Shown here piece after piece: positions 38,177 to 48,295 of a DNA stretch of 64,000 nt. Below the pieces are notes generated by a model that did not search any database, had not been told where the DNA came from, and saw only the letters and a list, made by a program, of their open reading frames with translations. Source of the DNA: Jaenimonas drosophilae (taxonomy: Eukaryota > Euglenozoa > Kinetoplastea > Trypanosomatida > Trypanosomatidae); contig JASAON010001657.1 of the NCBI GenBank assembly GCA_030849065.1, forward strand, positions 1 through 64,000. Direction: 5' to 3'. The position numbers were made by a program, and so were the translations under genes. Each line of letters begins with the position of its first letter. The first letter of the stretch is position 1.

Positions 38177-38883
38177 GCTGGGTGGACCGGACGCAGCACA
38201 ATGGCCCTGCATGTCAGGTAGGCGAGTTGGCTTTCTTTCTTCTGTTTTTGATTCACTTCCCAATTGCGCTATCAACAGAGTACTAATCAGCAGGGAAAAC
38301 AGACCGACACCAAAACGACTCTCTTTTTGTTTTTTCCTCTGTCACCTCGTTTGCGGAGGTGGATTCACGTTGCTTCAATCGCCACCATTGCGGCCTATTG
38401 GAGAGGGCTAGCCAATCTACCTTGGCCGACCTCTCAAGAGATTGGGAGGCTCTGTCCTTGGGAGGAGGTTCTCTTATGTCTTCAAGATTATCGAACATGT
38501 CTATGGATGCTGGCACACTTGCCTAGTAGGCAAAGTCACACATGCCCCTTAATCAGTCAACTATTTGATGGGTGGCTACCACCAACAAAGTACTACAAAT
38601 GCCTACACCAAACTATTTCCTTCATTCTATCATTTCGTTTTTTTGTTTTGCGTTGTTTGATGTATCCCGCTTATGGCGCAAGAAGTGCGAGTCTGTTAGT
38701 TGGTGCAAACTGTTCCTCTACGAGCGGATACGTTCGTCGTGGAGGTGAACAGCGGCATTGGCTACATTGAGGAAGTAGCATACCTCCACATTTATCCACC
38801 CTTGCCCGGGCGCTGTTCCCTCTTCAGAATAAAACAGCTGTCAGCTGGGATTTGTTCACTCGCTAGCGCACGCGGGAGAAGCA
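38177..38883. other. Spacer with acceptor for RET1
   Basis: No supported gene. Near the end a C/T-rich tract (38805-38825) and AG at 38826-38827 precede the RET1 ATG at 38884. Confidence 0.55.
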
Positions 38884-41649
38884 ATGAGTAAGTACAGCAA
38901 ACGCTTTGAGAGGGGAGGCATGTCTGCCATGGAAGTGGGCGGCGTTCGTAGTGAGCCAACAACTCCAGAGGATTACCCCACACCTGCGAGTATGGAAGAG
39001 GAAGGCTCGATTCTCTCTTCTTCTTCCACACGGGAGATTCGTGACTTGAGTTCTCGCCGGCACGCAACGGAGGAGGGGACTCTGAGGAAAAGCAGAGATG
39101 GCGGTGATGCTGTTGGTACTATCTCTGTGGATCAGACGGAGGAGATCGCAGGAGAGCCAGCCGACGTGGCCTTCATGATGGATGATGAGGATGATGCAGA
39201 AGAAGCCGCAGATGAGAGACGGATGCCTCGTGCTTCTGACGGAGGCCAACGCTGGTATAGTTGTGATGCGTGCGCTGGGGGAGGTGGTGGCGGGCTAGTG
39301 TCTGTCTTTCCATCTCTCGACGCACTGCACCAACATGCACTAGACCAGCATGGTGATCATCTACGTGACTACCAGACGCTCAAAGCACTCACCAACAAGC
39401 TCCAACCCGTGTGGATGGAGGTCAGACAAACGAAGCGCGAGTTGCTGCATCGGTGGGGACGACGTGTTTGGCTGACGGCCATCTCGCGCGATGCTGGAGA
39501 AGCTAAGATGGCCGAGGCACAGCGTGCACGTGCGCAGCTGGAAGTAGTGGTGCGCCGCTGGCATCCAACCGCAGAGGTGTACATCTTTGGTAGCTCTATT
39601 GCCTTTGGGGTGTGGGATGGCATGTCGGATATTGACTTCACCGTGGTGGATCGTGAGATGCTGGATGCTGGGACGTGGCCTCCATCGGAACGGAATGCTG
39701 TGCGGTCCATCACCGAGTTGTTGCGCCGAGCTGGCTTTTCGTTTCTTAACCTGGAACCGATCAGTCATGCTCGTGTGCCCATTGTGAAGCACCACGCTAG
39801 CTCACCCATTCGTGTTCACCCAGCCACTACTGGCACATCAAGCGGCGTGTCTCCACACACTGGCCACTCTTCCTTGCTGGAGGCGGAGGATGTCATTAGC
39901 CGTAGCGTTCGCGTCAACCTCACTTCCCCAGCCACACGACAAGATCGCATAGTCTTGGAGGGAAGCATTCGCACCGCAACCGGAATCGATGGGATTCAGC
40001 AGGTGTGGTGGAATCGAACTGGAGAGGTGCTGTGCCTCACCTGCAGCAGCACCACCAAAGCGATGGTCGCAGCAACTTGCCCATTGGCCTTTGTAACCCC
40101 GTCTCTTCGCGCTCGGGTACAACCGCTTCATGATGAATGCCGTCCAGAGCTCCACAACATTGATTTTGACATGAGCTTTCGTGTCTTCGGCGTGCGTAAC
40201 TCCCAGCTTCTACGGCGCTATCTGCTGAGCCACCCCTGTGCCCGCCCTGGGGCGTTGGTGCTAAAGGACTGGTCCAAGACCAGTGGGGTGAACAACTCCC
40301 TCGGCGGCTATCTCACGAGCTACGCCATCAACATTATGTGGATCTACTACCTTGTTCAGGAAGGCCTCATTGCCTATGTGGACCCCACCGAGGACATTCC
40401 CGCTACCTTGGCGGATAGCACCACTGTCGAGCAGCGTGAGGCCTTCTACGTCCCCATGCTCGAGGAAGGTCTACAGGAGGCCCAATTAGACGCTCAGTGC
40501 CAGAAAATGGGCGAGCTCTTGGTAGGCTTTTTCTACTTCTACGCGGTGCAGTTTGACTGGGAGAACCACGTTGTCTCGCTCAATCGTCGTGGTGTGACGA
40601 CGAAGAAGTCTCTTGGGTGGGACAGAGAAGACATCCCCGTGCCTGCCGCAGATGAGCATGCAGCGTCCCACATGGGTGGTCGTACTCTCCGCGTCACCAA
40701 CCACCATCCTACCAGATACATGTTCTGCATCGAAGACCCCTATGAGGAGAATCTAAACCTTGGTAGACACATGGGCGTCACAAAATCACTTCGGGTACAC
40801 GCTGAGCTGTGCCGTGGTCTCCTCAGCCTGCTGAAGGATGATGATGCACATTCATGCGTCTTTGCCGCTGCTGCCGATCCCTCCACCCTCGCACACGCCT
40901 CCAATACATCCACATTGCTGGAGTATCTCCGTGGCCGTGCTCGCTGCCCTGGTGGCCAAGTCGATGCTCCACGTGCATTAGGCAGCACAGAGGGGGCAGC
41001 CAACTTACCCCTAAAGGTACTGTACAAGTTAATGGCCATCTCCATGAAGGAGGTGTCATTGGCGGCCTCTGCAGCGACTGCCGTGTCTGGGGCTGAATCT
41101 TCCGAAGGTGTGATGTCGGTCAGCGGTGGGGTCCCAGAGGCGGCTCTCGAGGCTGCTTTCAAGCGTGACGCCGCACTGGAGTACGACCTTGCCCGCAAAG
41201 CATGGAACTGGCAGCAGCTTCTACACCGTCTTGGTCTCAAGCTACACCGGGGGCATGTATTTGCTCGTCGAGAGGTTGGGCTTCGACGCGTTGCGGCTCA
41301 TCCCCAGACTATTCGAACATCGCCCACCGATGGCGAAGCATCTTCTTCCCGCTCCCTGGGCGATGCAACAAACGTGTCCGAGACGATGCTTCAGAGCCTG
41401 ATGAGTGGCTTCTTGAGACTGACGCCGGAATGGGTGGCATGGTCGACTCCCTGGGCAGCGCTTCACAGTCGTGGCAACAGCACGTTTACCCCAACTGCAG
41501 TAGAGCCGCACAGGCCCCCTACTGAGCAGGTGCAACCCAACTTGGATGGACTTCTTCGGGCCACTTCACCTCGAGCTGCTCCATGGAGGCTTCGCCACAA
41601 TGTCCGCTCGCTGCAGCGAATGGCACGTACCCTTCTAAGGCGGAAGTGA
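38884..41649 (+). CDS. RET1: Mitochondrial 3' terminal uridylyltransferase RET1
   Basis: 921 residues, close to trypanosome KRET1 in size. RET1 adds uridines to guide RNAs and mitochondrial mRNAs and takes part in gRNA processing. The N-terminal 120 residues are acidic and disordered. A C2H2-type zinc finger follows (CDAC near 127, His residues near 150-158), a feature that distinguishes RET1 from the editing enzyme RET2. The nucleotidyltransferase core shows FGSSIAFGVWDGMSDIDF (about 235-252) with two catalytic Asp, and the third Asp in DIDFDMSF (near 426-433). The roughly 175-residue stretch between them is the large insert seen in RET1. The PAP-associated region contains LVLKDWSKTSGVNN and GYLTSYAINIMWIYYL. 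All catalytic Asp are kept. The first 30 residues include basic positions but no textbook presequence. Confidence 0.93.
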   Translation: MSKYSKRFERGGMSAMEVGGVRSEPTTPEDYPTPASMEEEGSILSSSSTREIRDLSSRRHATEEGTLRKSRDGGDAVGTISVDQTEEIAGEPADVAFMMDDEDDAEEAADERRMPRASDGGQRWYSCDACAGGGGGGLVSVFPSLDALHQHALDQHGDHLRDYQTLKALTNKLQPVWMEVRQTKRELLHRWGRRVWLTAISRDAGEAKMAEAQRARAQLEVVVRRWHPTAEVYIFGSSIAFGVWDGMSDIDFTVVDREMLDAGTWPPSERNAVRSITELLRRAGFSFLNLEPISHARVPIVKHHASSPIRVHPATTGTSSGVSPHTGHSSLLEAEDVISRSVRVNLTSPATRQDRIVLEGSIRTATGIDGIQQVWWNRTGEVLCLTCSSTTKAMVAATCPLAFVTPSLRARVQPLHDECRPELHNIDFDMSFRVFGVRNSQLLRRYLLSHPCARPGALVLKDWSKTSGVNNSLGGYLTSYAINIMWIYYLVQEGLIAYVDPTEDIPATLADSTTVEQREAFYVPMLEEGLQEAQLDAQCQKMGELLVGFFYFYAVQFDWENHVVSLNRRGVTTKKSLGWDREDIPVPAADEHAASHMGGRTLRVTNHHPTRYMFCIEDPYEENLNLGRHMGVTKSLRVHAELCRGLLSLLKDDDAHSCVFAAAADPSTLAHASNTSTLLEYLRGRARCPGGQVDAPRALGSTEGAANLPLKVLYKLMAISMKEVSLAASAATAVSGAESSEGVMSVSGGVPEAALEAAFKRDAALEYDLARKAWNWQQLLHRLGLKLHRGHVFARREVGLRRVAAHPQTIRTSPTDGEASSSRSLGDATNVSETMLQSLMSGFLRLTPEWVAWSTPWAALHSRGNSTFTPTAVEPHRPPTEQVQPNLDGLLRATSPRAAPWRLRHNVRSLQRMARTLLRRK

Positions 41650-42062
41650 TCCAGTGTTCGGCACGTTCCAGCCAATGCGGTGGTGGGGCGGTTTTCACAG
41701 AAGACTCCACACACAAACACACACAACATCACCACAGATGACTTTGCAGAGCTCGTCTCTCCAACTTCTACAAGGAGCCGATGGACCCATTGAACGGAGT
41801 TATTGCCTCCAAGCATATGAACCATACCAGTGCTCCCCTAACACCACCCAATGACTGTCATAGCGGAAGCCAGAGCGCCATGCTCGCGTGGGATTCTCTT
41901 GCTGTTCGTGGTACTGCTAATCCTTTGTCACATGCTCTTCGTTCTTCTTCTGCTTCGTCATTATTTAGTGAAGGTTACTGACTGCCAGTGGTGTCTTTTT
42001 GGCAACACTGACGTGCTCAACCTTCGGTGATAACATAGCATTGGGTGACGTGCTGGCTCGAC
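41650..42062. other. Spacer between RET1 and uL16m
   Basis: About 410 bases, CA- and T-rich, with no supported gene. A weak acceptor (AACATAG, near 42030-42038) precedes the next ATG. Confidence 0.5.
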
Positions 42063-42569
42063 ATGATGCAGGGCCTCTTTCGCTCCACCAGGAGGGTGCT
42101 CGCCTACCACTACGTGCACCCCAAAACTGGTCGTCCGATTCGTCAGTTTAGAAAGTACGGTGACCCTCGGTTCATCAACAATGAAGCCGCCCTCATCACA
42201 GGACTCTTTGGCCTCATCACGACTGACTTTGGCATGGTGACGCAATCTCAAATGGAAAACGCGCGTTTGGCCATCCTCCGTCGGTTGCCACGTTCTAGCT
42301 TCGCCCTGACCATGTGCACTGACTTCGAGGAGTTCCCCGTGGTGAAGAAGAGTCCTGAATCACGTATGGGAGCTGGTAAAGCAAATATTCATCACTTTGC
42401 GTACAAATTCACCACGGGCATTCCCTTGTTTGAGATCACGCAGCTCTCCGCCCGCCGTCTGAATCAGGCTGAGGCAGAAGGAATCTTCCTGGCTGGGCGG
42501 CCCTTTATTCCGCTCCAAACGGCGGTGGTGCCGCGCGGGCGGGTGGATGAGTATCACGTCTTTAAGTAG
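42063..42569 (+). CDS. MRPL16: Mitochondrial ribosomal protein uL16m
   Basis: 168 residues. uL16 sits at the central protuberance and A-site side of the large subunit and helps position tRNA. The family pattern is visible: QSQMENARLAILRRLPR (like the family's hxxxQIEAaRxaixR), and RMGAGKANIHHFAYKFTTGIPLFEI-type sequence near 100-124, matching RMGxGKGxxxxxxxxVxxGxxLFEI of bacterial L16. It then continues into an alanine-bearing helix (ARRLNQAEAEG) and a short C-terminus. The length is near normal for mitochondrial L16. The ATG at 42063 is used because the upstream frame has GTG only; a second ATG follows at once at 42066. Products of RET1-dependent mRNA processing are translated by ribosomes containing this protein. 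Confidence 0.85.
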   Translation: MMQGLFRSTRRVLAYHYVHPKTGRPIRQFRKYGDPRFINNEAALITGLFGLITTDFGMVTQSQMENARLAILRRLPRSSFALTMCTDFEEFPVVKKSPESRMGAGKANIHHFAYKFTTGIPLFEITQLSARRLNQAEAEGIFLAGRPFIPLQTAVVPRGRVDEYHVFK

Positions 42570-42700
42570 TTCATTCGATCGTCACACTCAAAGTTGGCGC
42601 GTCGACGTCGTGAGCGCTCTACGAACACTCGCTACACACTTCCTTTTTCCTCTCTCAATAAAGAGTGACTGACCTCTGACAGAAAAGGTGAACTTGCGCA

Positions 42701-42735
42701 CTTCTGCTCTTCTTTTGTTCATCTCGTGTATGTAG
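42701..42735 (+). promoter_or_regulatory. Predicted trans-splice acceptor of mannitol dehydrogenase
   Basis: A C/T tract (42701-42724) is followed by AG at 42734-42735 and the first ATG at 42810. It excludes a GTG-initiated extension beginning at 42726. Confidence 0.55.
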
Positions 42736-42809
42736 AACCCGTTTCACACAAACTTCGTCAACCTATCGCTACCCCTCTTGTCCTTTGCACCCGTTGCAAT
42801 TTCACATTC

Positions 42810-44282
42810 ATGGCTCTCTCATTTTCCGACTGCCCCCTGAAGTATGATCGTTCCAAGATCACTCCGGGAATTCTCCACTTTGGCGTTGGCCAGTTCTGTC
42901 GCGGACACCTCTTCCGGTACACGCAACAGCTTCTTGAGATCTCCGCCAAGGAGTGCCACCAGTACGATGACTGGGGCATCATTGGCGTGAACGTCATCAA
43001 GGGTGATCGCGAGCGCGAGATGTGGAAGGACTTCAAGTCTCAAAAGTGCATGTACTCCGTCTCTCTCTTTCCCCCTACTGGCAAGCCATCTCATGAGATC
43101 ATTGGGAGTATGATTGACTACATCTACGCCCCAGAGGAGTCGAGGAAGCTCCTTCAGACCCTCGTGAACCCTGCCATTCGCATTGTCTCCTTGACAGTGA
43201 CGGAGGGCGGCTACAACATCGACGAAACGAAGGACTGCTTCGACCTCACCAATGCCCCCGTGAAGAAGGACTTGAGCAACCCACAGAACCCTGCCACCAC
43301 CTTTGGTTACATTGTTGAGGGTCTCCGACGCCGTCGTGAGCAGAATGTTGCCCCCTTCACGGTGATGTCCTGCGACAACCTCCGACACAACGGCGATGTG
43401 GCAAAGAAGGCTATCCTGGGCTACGCACAGGCCATGGACCCCAACCTGGCACTTTGGATTTCCCAGAACGTGTGCTTCCCGAACAGCATGGTGGACCGCA
43501 TCACCCCCGCCACGACTCCCGAAATCCGCGACAAGCTGAACAAGCTCACCGGCCTCAACGACCGTCAGCCCGTCATTGGCGAGGACTTTGACCAGTGGGT
43601 GCAGGAGAGCAAATTCCGCGCCCGCCCCCCGTGGGAGCGTGTTGGTCAGGAGATCACCACCGATGTGGCGGGCTATGAGCACACCAAGGTTCGCATTCTG
43701 AACTCATCCCACCTCATGCTCACCTTCCCTGGTCTCCTCCTTGGCTACCGCTACGTGCACAACGCACTGGCGGACAAGGACATCTACCGTCTGGTGGAGG
43801 CTTCCTTGGACGAGGACATCCTCCCGACCCTCACCTCCCCGATGGATAAGGTGGCCTACAAGAACAAGGTCTTGTCTCGTTTCATGAACCCCGCCATTGG
43901 AGACCAGCTTCTTCGTATTGCGGGTGATGGGTGCAGCAAGATCCAGGTCTTCTGGACCAACAACATCGTCGCCCTGCTCGAGAGCGGACGCAAGACGGAC
44001 AACTTTGCGTTTGGCATGGCCTGTTTCATTGAGTATCTCCACGGTAGGGACTCCAAGGGTGAGGAGTTCCCCGTGATTGAACCTAAACTTGATGATACGT
44101 GGAAGCAACTCATTGAGCAGAAGGATCTCTCCGCCCCACTCGCGCTCAACGTCTTTGACACATGGCGAAACCTGAACCACGCCGCCTTCCACAAGCAGGT
44201 GACGCACTACCGTGGCCTCATCAAGGCCCATGGCGTGCGCGCGGCCATGCCTTTCCGCCAAAGCGGTTCTTCAAAGCTGTAA
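42810..44282 (+). CDS. Mannitol 2-dehydrogenase family polyol dehydrogenase, SKL-tailed
   Basis: 490 residues, the usual length of long-chain polyol dehydrogenases. The family oxidises D-mannitol to D-fructose (or a similar sugar alcohol) with NAD+. The N-terminal dinucleotide site reads HFGVGQFCRGHL (about 24-35, matching the family's HxGxGxFxRGH). The catalytic Lys, Asn and His are in KVRILNSSHLML (near 293-304). CDNLRHNG and WISQNVCFPNSMVDRITP are also typical. It ends SSKL, a canonical PTS1, so a glycosomal location is predicted. Third codon positions are strongly C/G-biased, more than in many neighbours, which suggests high expression. The family is mainly bacterial and fungal, so lateral origin is possible. 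The exact substrate (mannitol, arabinitol, or reverse fructose reduction) is open. Confidence 0.92.
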   Translation: MALSFSDCPLKYDRSKITPGILHFGVGQFCRGHLFRYTQQLLEISAKECHQYDDWGIIGVNVIKGDREREMWKDFKSQKCMYSVSLFPPTGKPSHEIIGSMIDYIYAPEESRKLLQTLVNPAIRIVSLTVTEGGYNIDETKDCFDLTNAPVKKDLSNPQNPATTFGYIVEGLRRRREQNVAPFTVMSCDNLRHNGDVAKKAILGYAQAMDPNLALWISQNVCFPNSMVDRITPATTPEIRDKLNKLTGLNDRQPVIGEDFDQWVQESKFRARPPWERVGQEITTDVAGYEHTKVRILNSSHLMLTFPGLLLGYRYVHNALADKDIYRLVEASLDEDILPTLTSPMDKVAYKNKVLSRFMNPAIGDQLLRIAGDGCSKIQVFWTNNIVALLESGRKTDNFAFGMACFIEYLHGRDSKGEEFPVIEPKLDDTWKQLIEQKDLSAPLALNVFDTWRNLNHAAFHKQVTHYRGLIKAHGVRAAMPFRQSGSSKL

Positions 44283-45877
44283 ACCCAACAACATTCGAAG
44301 TTGATGCCTCGTGAGAGACAACAGCGCACCACCCAGATTTCTGTGTTCTGTCTGGACCGTGTTGCCCTATTGCAAGTGGAGTACTTCTACCAGAGTATGG
44401 AGGCACACCTACCCGACCGAGCCAGGTGAAACATGGCACCGTTCATTCTGGGATCCCTCACCTAGCCGCATTTTCATTCGAACTTCATTTTTTTTAGTAT
44501 TTATTTTGTTCTTGCTAGTTTCCTATCGTCCGGCTGTTGTTCTATTGGCAACAAATTTACGTCTGCCAGTGCACGCACACATGACCCCCACTTCCTGTTG
44601 ACGGGGGAGATGACGAGGAGGTGACGATATATAGATGTGGTTCTCCTCCTATCTCCTTGGTGTGTCTTGGCGGAGCCCATACTCGGGGTTGCTGTGGCTT
44701 GGTGGCGGATACCTGCACCAGCTCTTTGGTCTTCGATTGATTCAATTTGTCGGGGGGATAACTCCTTCTAGTGGCGTGTCGTGCTAACCTTCTTGCTTGT
44801 CCTTCTTTACGGCAGCCACTGTTTGATTGCGGTGTGCTTGACAGTCAATTGGGGCTTTACCGTGGACGAAGAAGCATGGACGGGAGGCAGCTGCTCGACG
44901 CGCGAGAACTCTTCGATGTGTGCGAATTTGAGATGCCGATGATGATGCATCGTCGTTCAGAGTGGCTCGATCTCATCTCTTTTGTGCCCTGGACACGTTC
45001 GTGTATTCGTTGGTCTCCATCTTTGTACCTCATATGTGTGGGCCAGGTCGGCCATCGTGGCAACACGATGTGTCGTCGCTGCCATTGCGGTGCTCGCGGT
45101 TTTGCTTACTGTCCACGCTACCCGGTATGTTTGCGTTTTTTTGACATGTTGCTTTTCTTGTATATGACTCGCATTGAGCGTGGTAGTTTTCTTTCTCGGC
45201 GACTGACTCCAAGGACAAGATGGGATGCTCTGAGTGTTAATGGGCTTAGTGTCGTCGTGGCCCTAACAATCCTCATCAGCAACCACTTCCTGGAGTAACT
45301 GCCCACCAAAAGCCTAAACAAGACGGAAACTTTTTCTTGTTTCTTCTCTTTGCTTGCCTAGCGTGTGCGTGGATCCAACTTTTTTTTCTCCCTCTAGCTA
45401 CCCTCTTGTTTCATGCGCGTGTTTGCTAGGCCTACACCCTCCCGTGCCTCCCCCCTCTCATATCACCCACGCATCGACGTCATCTTCCCATGGAAGAGAC
45501 GATGAATGGAGGAGAGCGTAGAAAATAGGATGGATATTGTGCATGTGCGTGCACCTACAATCTTGATGTGAGGTGATTCCCCATTATGCTGTCCATCTCG
45601 TTGACAATCATCATGTCGTTTCTTGCTTCATGTTTCTCTTGGTCCAGTTAGTTGTGCCTGCTTCCTGCGGTTATAAATTTGTAGTCAAACTTCTTGTTAG
45701 GTGACGTGCCCTGTTGCTTTTGACGGAGAGATTTTTCTGATCTCCCTTCACAACGCAGTTAGAAACCAACTTTTCCCCCTAACAAAACAATCCTTCCCAG
45801 GGTCAAGCTCTCGCAGCTTCCCACCTTCCGATCTCTCACTTACCATACACGCACCCATCCAAGACAAAGTGTGTGCC
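44283..45877. other. Long spacer of about 1.6 kb, no supported gene
   Basis: T- and G-rich sequence. A rightward frame at 44771-45298 begins with GTG and has a composition like the surrounding spacer, so it is not called. Several C/T tracts with AG near 45760-45860 could serve the next gene. Confidence 0.5.
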
Positions 45878-48295
45878 ATGGTGGATCTCGTCAAGGTTGG
45901 CCACCCCAGCACCCCCTTCTCCACGTCCATACTCTCGTTCAATGAGGATGCGGGTGCGGCGGGCCCTCGTGTGATCGCCAACTGCGAATCATTTCTAGCG
46001 TACACGCTGCGTAACCGGTCCACCCTTCGCTTTGTTTCTCGTGGAACGAACACGAAGGGAATCCTCAAGACCCACACCAACCCTATCTCAGCGGTTCAGT
46101 TTCTGGAGACGAAGGATGCCTGCATGGGTGCCTCGCTCTCAACGACAGAGCTGCTCTACTGGAAGGTGAAGGAAGACAAGGAGAAGGTCACGGTGGAGCT
46201 GCGCGTGTCGGTGGCACTTCCATCACTGGTGCGGGACTTCTTCCTCTTCATGAACGCTGAGCGCAATGTGCCCGATGTGTTTGTGGTGTATGACAAGAAG
46301 GCTTCTGTGGTTGATACGTCAAAGTACGCTGTTGGTGATGCACCAAAGACACCAATTGAGCTGGAGAAGGTCTCTCGTGCCTTGCGCATTCTGAGCTCCG
46401 CCGCCACTGACAAGAGCAGCTGCTGCTACGCGTCCCTTTCAAAGCGCTTTGTCTTTACCCATTCCAAGAAGGAGGCCTTGGCCTGCAACCTCAATACCCC
46501 CGCAGCCTCACCCTGGCCTGCGTGCAACGGAAATGAGCTTCAGGGCCTGGCGTCTGTGGTGGATCTCAACAACACGGTTGAGTTCGTCTTTGCCAGCAGC
46601 GCGACCGCCGTCTACCAGTGGGTGCTTCCGACCAGCGGCGAGGGTGAGCCGCAGTTGATTCGGAAGCTTGCTGCCGGTGGACCCGTGACGATGCTCCTCT
46701 CGTGTGCCGACACCGTCGCTATCATCGCGGCCAAGAAGACCATGCTCGTTGAGTGCCTTCCCCTCTCCGGCGCACCTGCCACGGAGGAGCGCCATCCCTA
46801 CCGGGTGACGGTCTTTGACTTGCCGGACGCCCCGCAGCGTCGGGCCACCGTCTTTGAGAAGAGCCCAGGTTGTGGGTCTTTGGTGATGGATGCTGGCGTC
46901 AACATTTGGAAGCACCAGGTTGGCATGCCGACCGAGGCTGGTGCGACGGCGCGGTCCAGCCGAAAGGCGGAGGCTCCCTACCCAGACACACAAGCGCCAC
47001 CCGCCGTTCGCGATTCCGCCATTCTTGCCATGAGTGCCTCACCCACGGCACCTGTGGAGGATTCAGCGGCTGCCGTGCCGATTCCCCCGGCACCTCCTGC
47101 GCCGCTTCCACGAGTGACCCTCACGAATGCCGCTCTTCCCCACAACCTCGACGGCGTTGTCGCCGCCGCCACCTATCAGTCGGATGAGAAGGTTCGCAGA
47201 CAGCTAGAGGGTCTTCAGAACGTCATTATGAATGTGGCAAAGATCATTCAGCTTGCTCCGGATCAGATCAACCGCGATCATGAGCAGCTCGTGAACCTGT
47301 CCCTGGAGGCGCAAATGACGGAGCTGCAATCCATTGCTGCGCGGTCGCCTGCTGGATCGGCTAGTGGAAGTTCTCGCGCCAGCGCCGTCACCTCGGAGAA
47401 CGAGGCGTCCTTCAATCGCTACGCCATTGATAATCTCTCTCGCATCGCTGATGGTATGGCGGTTGGTGTTGTCAGTGGCCTCAACGAGTCCATCCGGACG
47501 GAGGTGGATAAGGCCGTCTCCAGTGCCTTTGATGAGAACCTCCGCGCCTCGCAAAAAAACGCCATCAAGCAGCACTTAGAGGATGCTCTCAAGGACAGCG
47601 CCGCATTCTTCACGGCCGAGATCACCAATCGTCTGGAGAAGTTTGCCACGGTGGAGCTGACCCACTGCCTGTCACAGGTCTCCTCGACCGTCTTGCAGCT
47701 GCGTGAGGACAACCGGCGGTTGTTGGCCTGTGTCCAGCAGCTCACCGATGCCAGTGGCCCGCTGTCAGAGCTTGAGTCTCTTCGAAAGGAGGTGGAGGGG
47801 TTGCGCGAGACTGTGAAGAAGACCGCCCAGTCCATGAACCAGGCCGGTGGGACAGACAACTCTGGATTGAGCAACTTCGCTGGACGCACCAATCCAGAGA
47901 CGGTCCTCACCACGGCCAATAAGTATGCCGATGAGGGCTCCTACACGGAGGCCATGAAGTACCTCGTCCTCAGCCGCCAGCCCTCGCTGATCCTGCGCTT
48001 CCTGCAGTCACTCCCAGAAGAGCGCTACGATGTGGTGATGTCTCCGTCTACCGTCTCCGATGACGTGTGGTCGCAAGTGTGTGCGTCTCTGGTCAGGCTT
48101 GTGGGTCCGTCCTCCACTGTGGAAGAGGTTGAGCGAATGGCGGAGGTTCTCTTCGACATTCTCTCCACCCTCAGCCCCAGCAGCGTTGCACGTGTGAAGA
48201 ACCCTGTTAGCCAGTTCATCCAGCAGGCCCAGACCCTGGTTGCGGGTCCGTGCGTCAAGGTGGATGACCTCCGCTCCATGATTCGCCGACTATAA
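45878..48295 (+). CDS. EDC4/Ge-1-like mRNA decapping scaffold
   Basis: 805 residues arranged like EDC4: an N-terminal beta-rich, probably WD40 region (about 1-350), a Pro/Ala/Ser-rich linker (about 350-430, with a PIPPAPPAPLP run), long helical/coiled-coil segments (about 430-650), and a C-terminal helical domain. The latter contains ADEGSYTEAMKYLVLSRQPS (about 680-699), matching the EDC4 pattern of a Gly-x-aromatic-xx-A helix followed by an Ala/Ser-Asp-Leu-type turn. In animals and plants EDC4 holds the decapping enzyme and activators in P-bodies. Kinetoplastids are reported to decap with an ApaH-like phosphatase, so a scaffold of this kind would serve a different catalytic partner. The ATG at 45878 is used since the upstream frame starts with GTG. 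Sequence identity to EDC4 is low; the call rests on architecture plus the C-terminal motif. Confidence 0.65.
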   Translation: MVDLVKVGHPSTPFSTSILSFNEDAGAAGPRVIANCESFLAYTLRNRSTLRFVSRGTNTKGILKTHTNPISAVQFLETKDACMGASLSTTELLYWKVKEDKEKVTVELRVSVALPSLVRDFFLFMNAERNVPDVFVVYDKKASVVDTSKYAVGDAPKTPIELEKVSRALRILSSAATDKSSCCYASLSKRFVFTHSKKEALACNLNTPAASPWPACNGNELQGLASVVDLNNTVEFVFASSATAVYQWVLPTSGEGEPQLIRKLAAGGPVTMLLSCADTVAIIAAKKTMLVECLPLSGAPATEERHPYRVTVFDLPDAPQRRATVFEKSPGCGSLVMDAGVNIWKHQVGMPTEAGATARSSRKAEAPYPDTQAPPAVRDSAILAMSASPTAPVEDSAAAVPIPPAPPAPLPRVTLTNAALPHNLDGVVAAATYQSDEKVRRQLEGLQNVIMNVAKIIQLAPDQINRDHEQLVNLSLEAQMTELQSIAARSPAGSASGSSRASAVTSENEASFNRYAIDNLSRIADGMAVGVVSGLNESIRTEVDKAVSSAFDENLRASQKNAIKQHLEDALKDSAAFFTAEITNRLEKFATVELTHCLSQVSSTVLQLREDNRRLLACVQQLTDASGPLSELESLRKEVEGLRETVKKTAQSMNQAGGTDNSGLSNFAGRTNPETVLTTANKYADEGSYTEAMKYLVLSRQPSLILRFLQSLPEERYDVVMSPSTVSDDVWSQVCASLVRLVGPSSTVEEVERMAEVLFDILSTLSPSSVARVKNPVSQFIQQAQTLVAGPCVKVDDLRSMIRRL

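Noticed and set aside
42819..44261. Two long leftward frames (287 and 185 residues) opposite mannitol dehydrogenase
   Set aside because: Antisense shadows produced by the strong third-position C/G bias of the real gene.
44771..45298. 175-residue Cys/Arg-rich frame
   Set aside because: It begins with GTG; composition matches spacer and no domain is recognisable.
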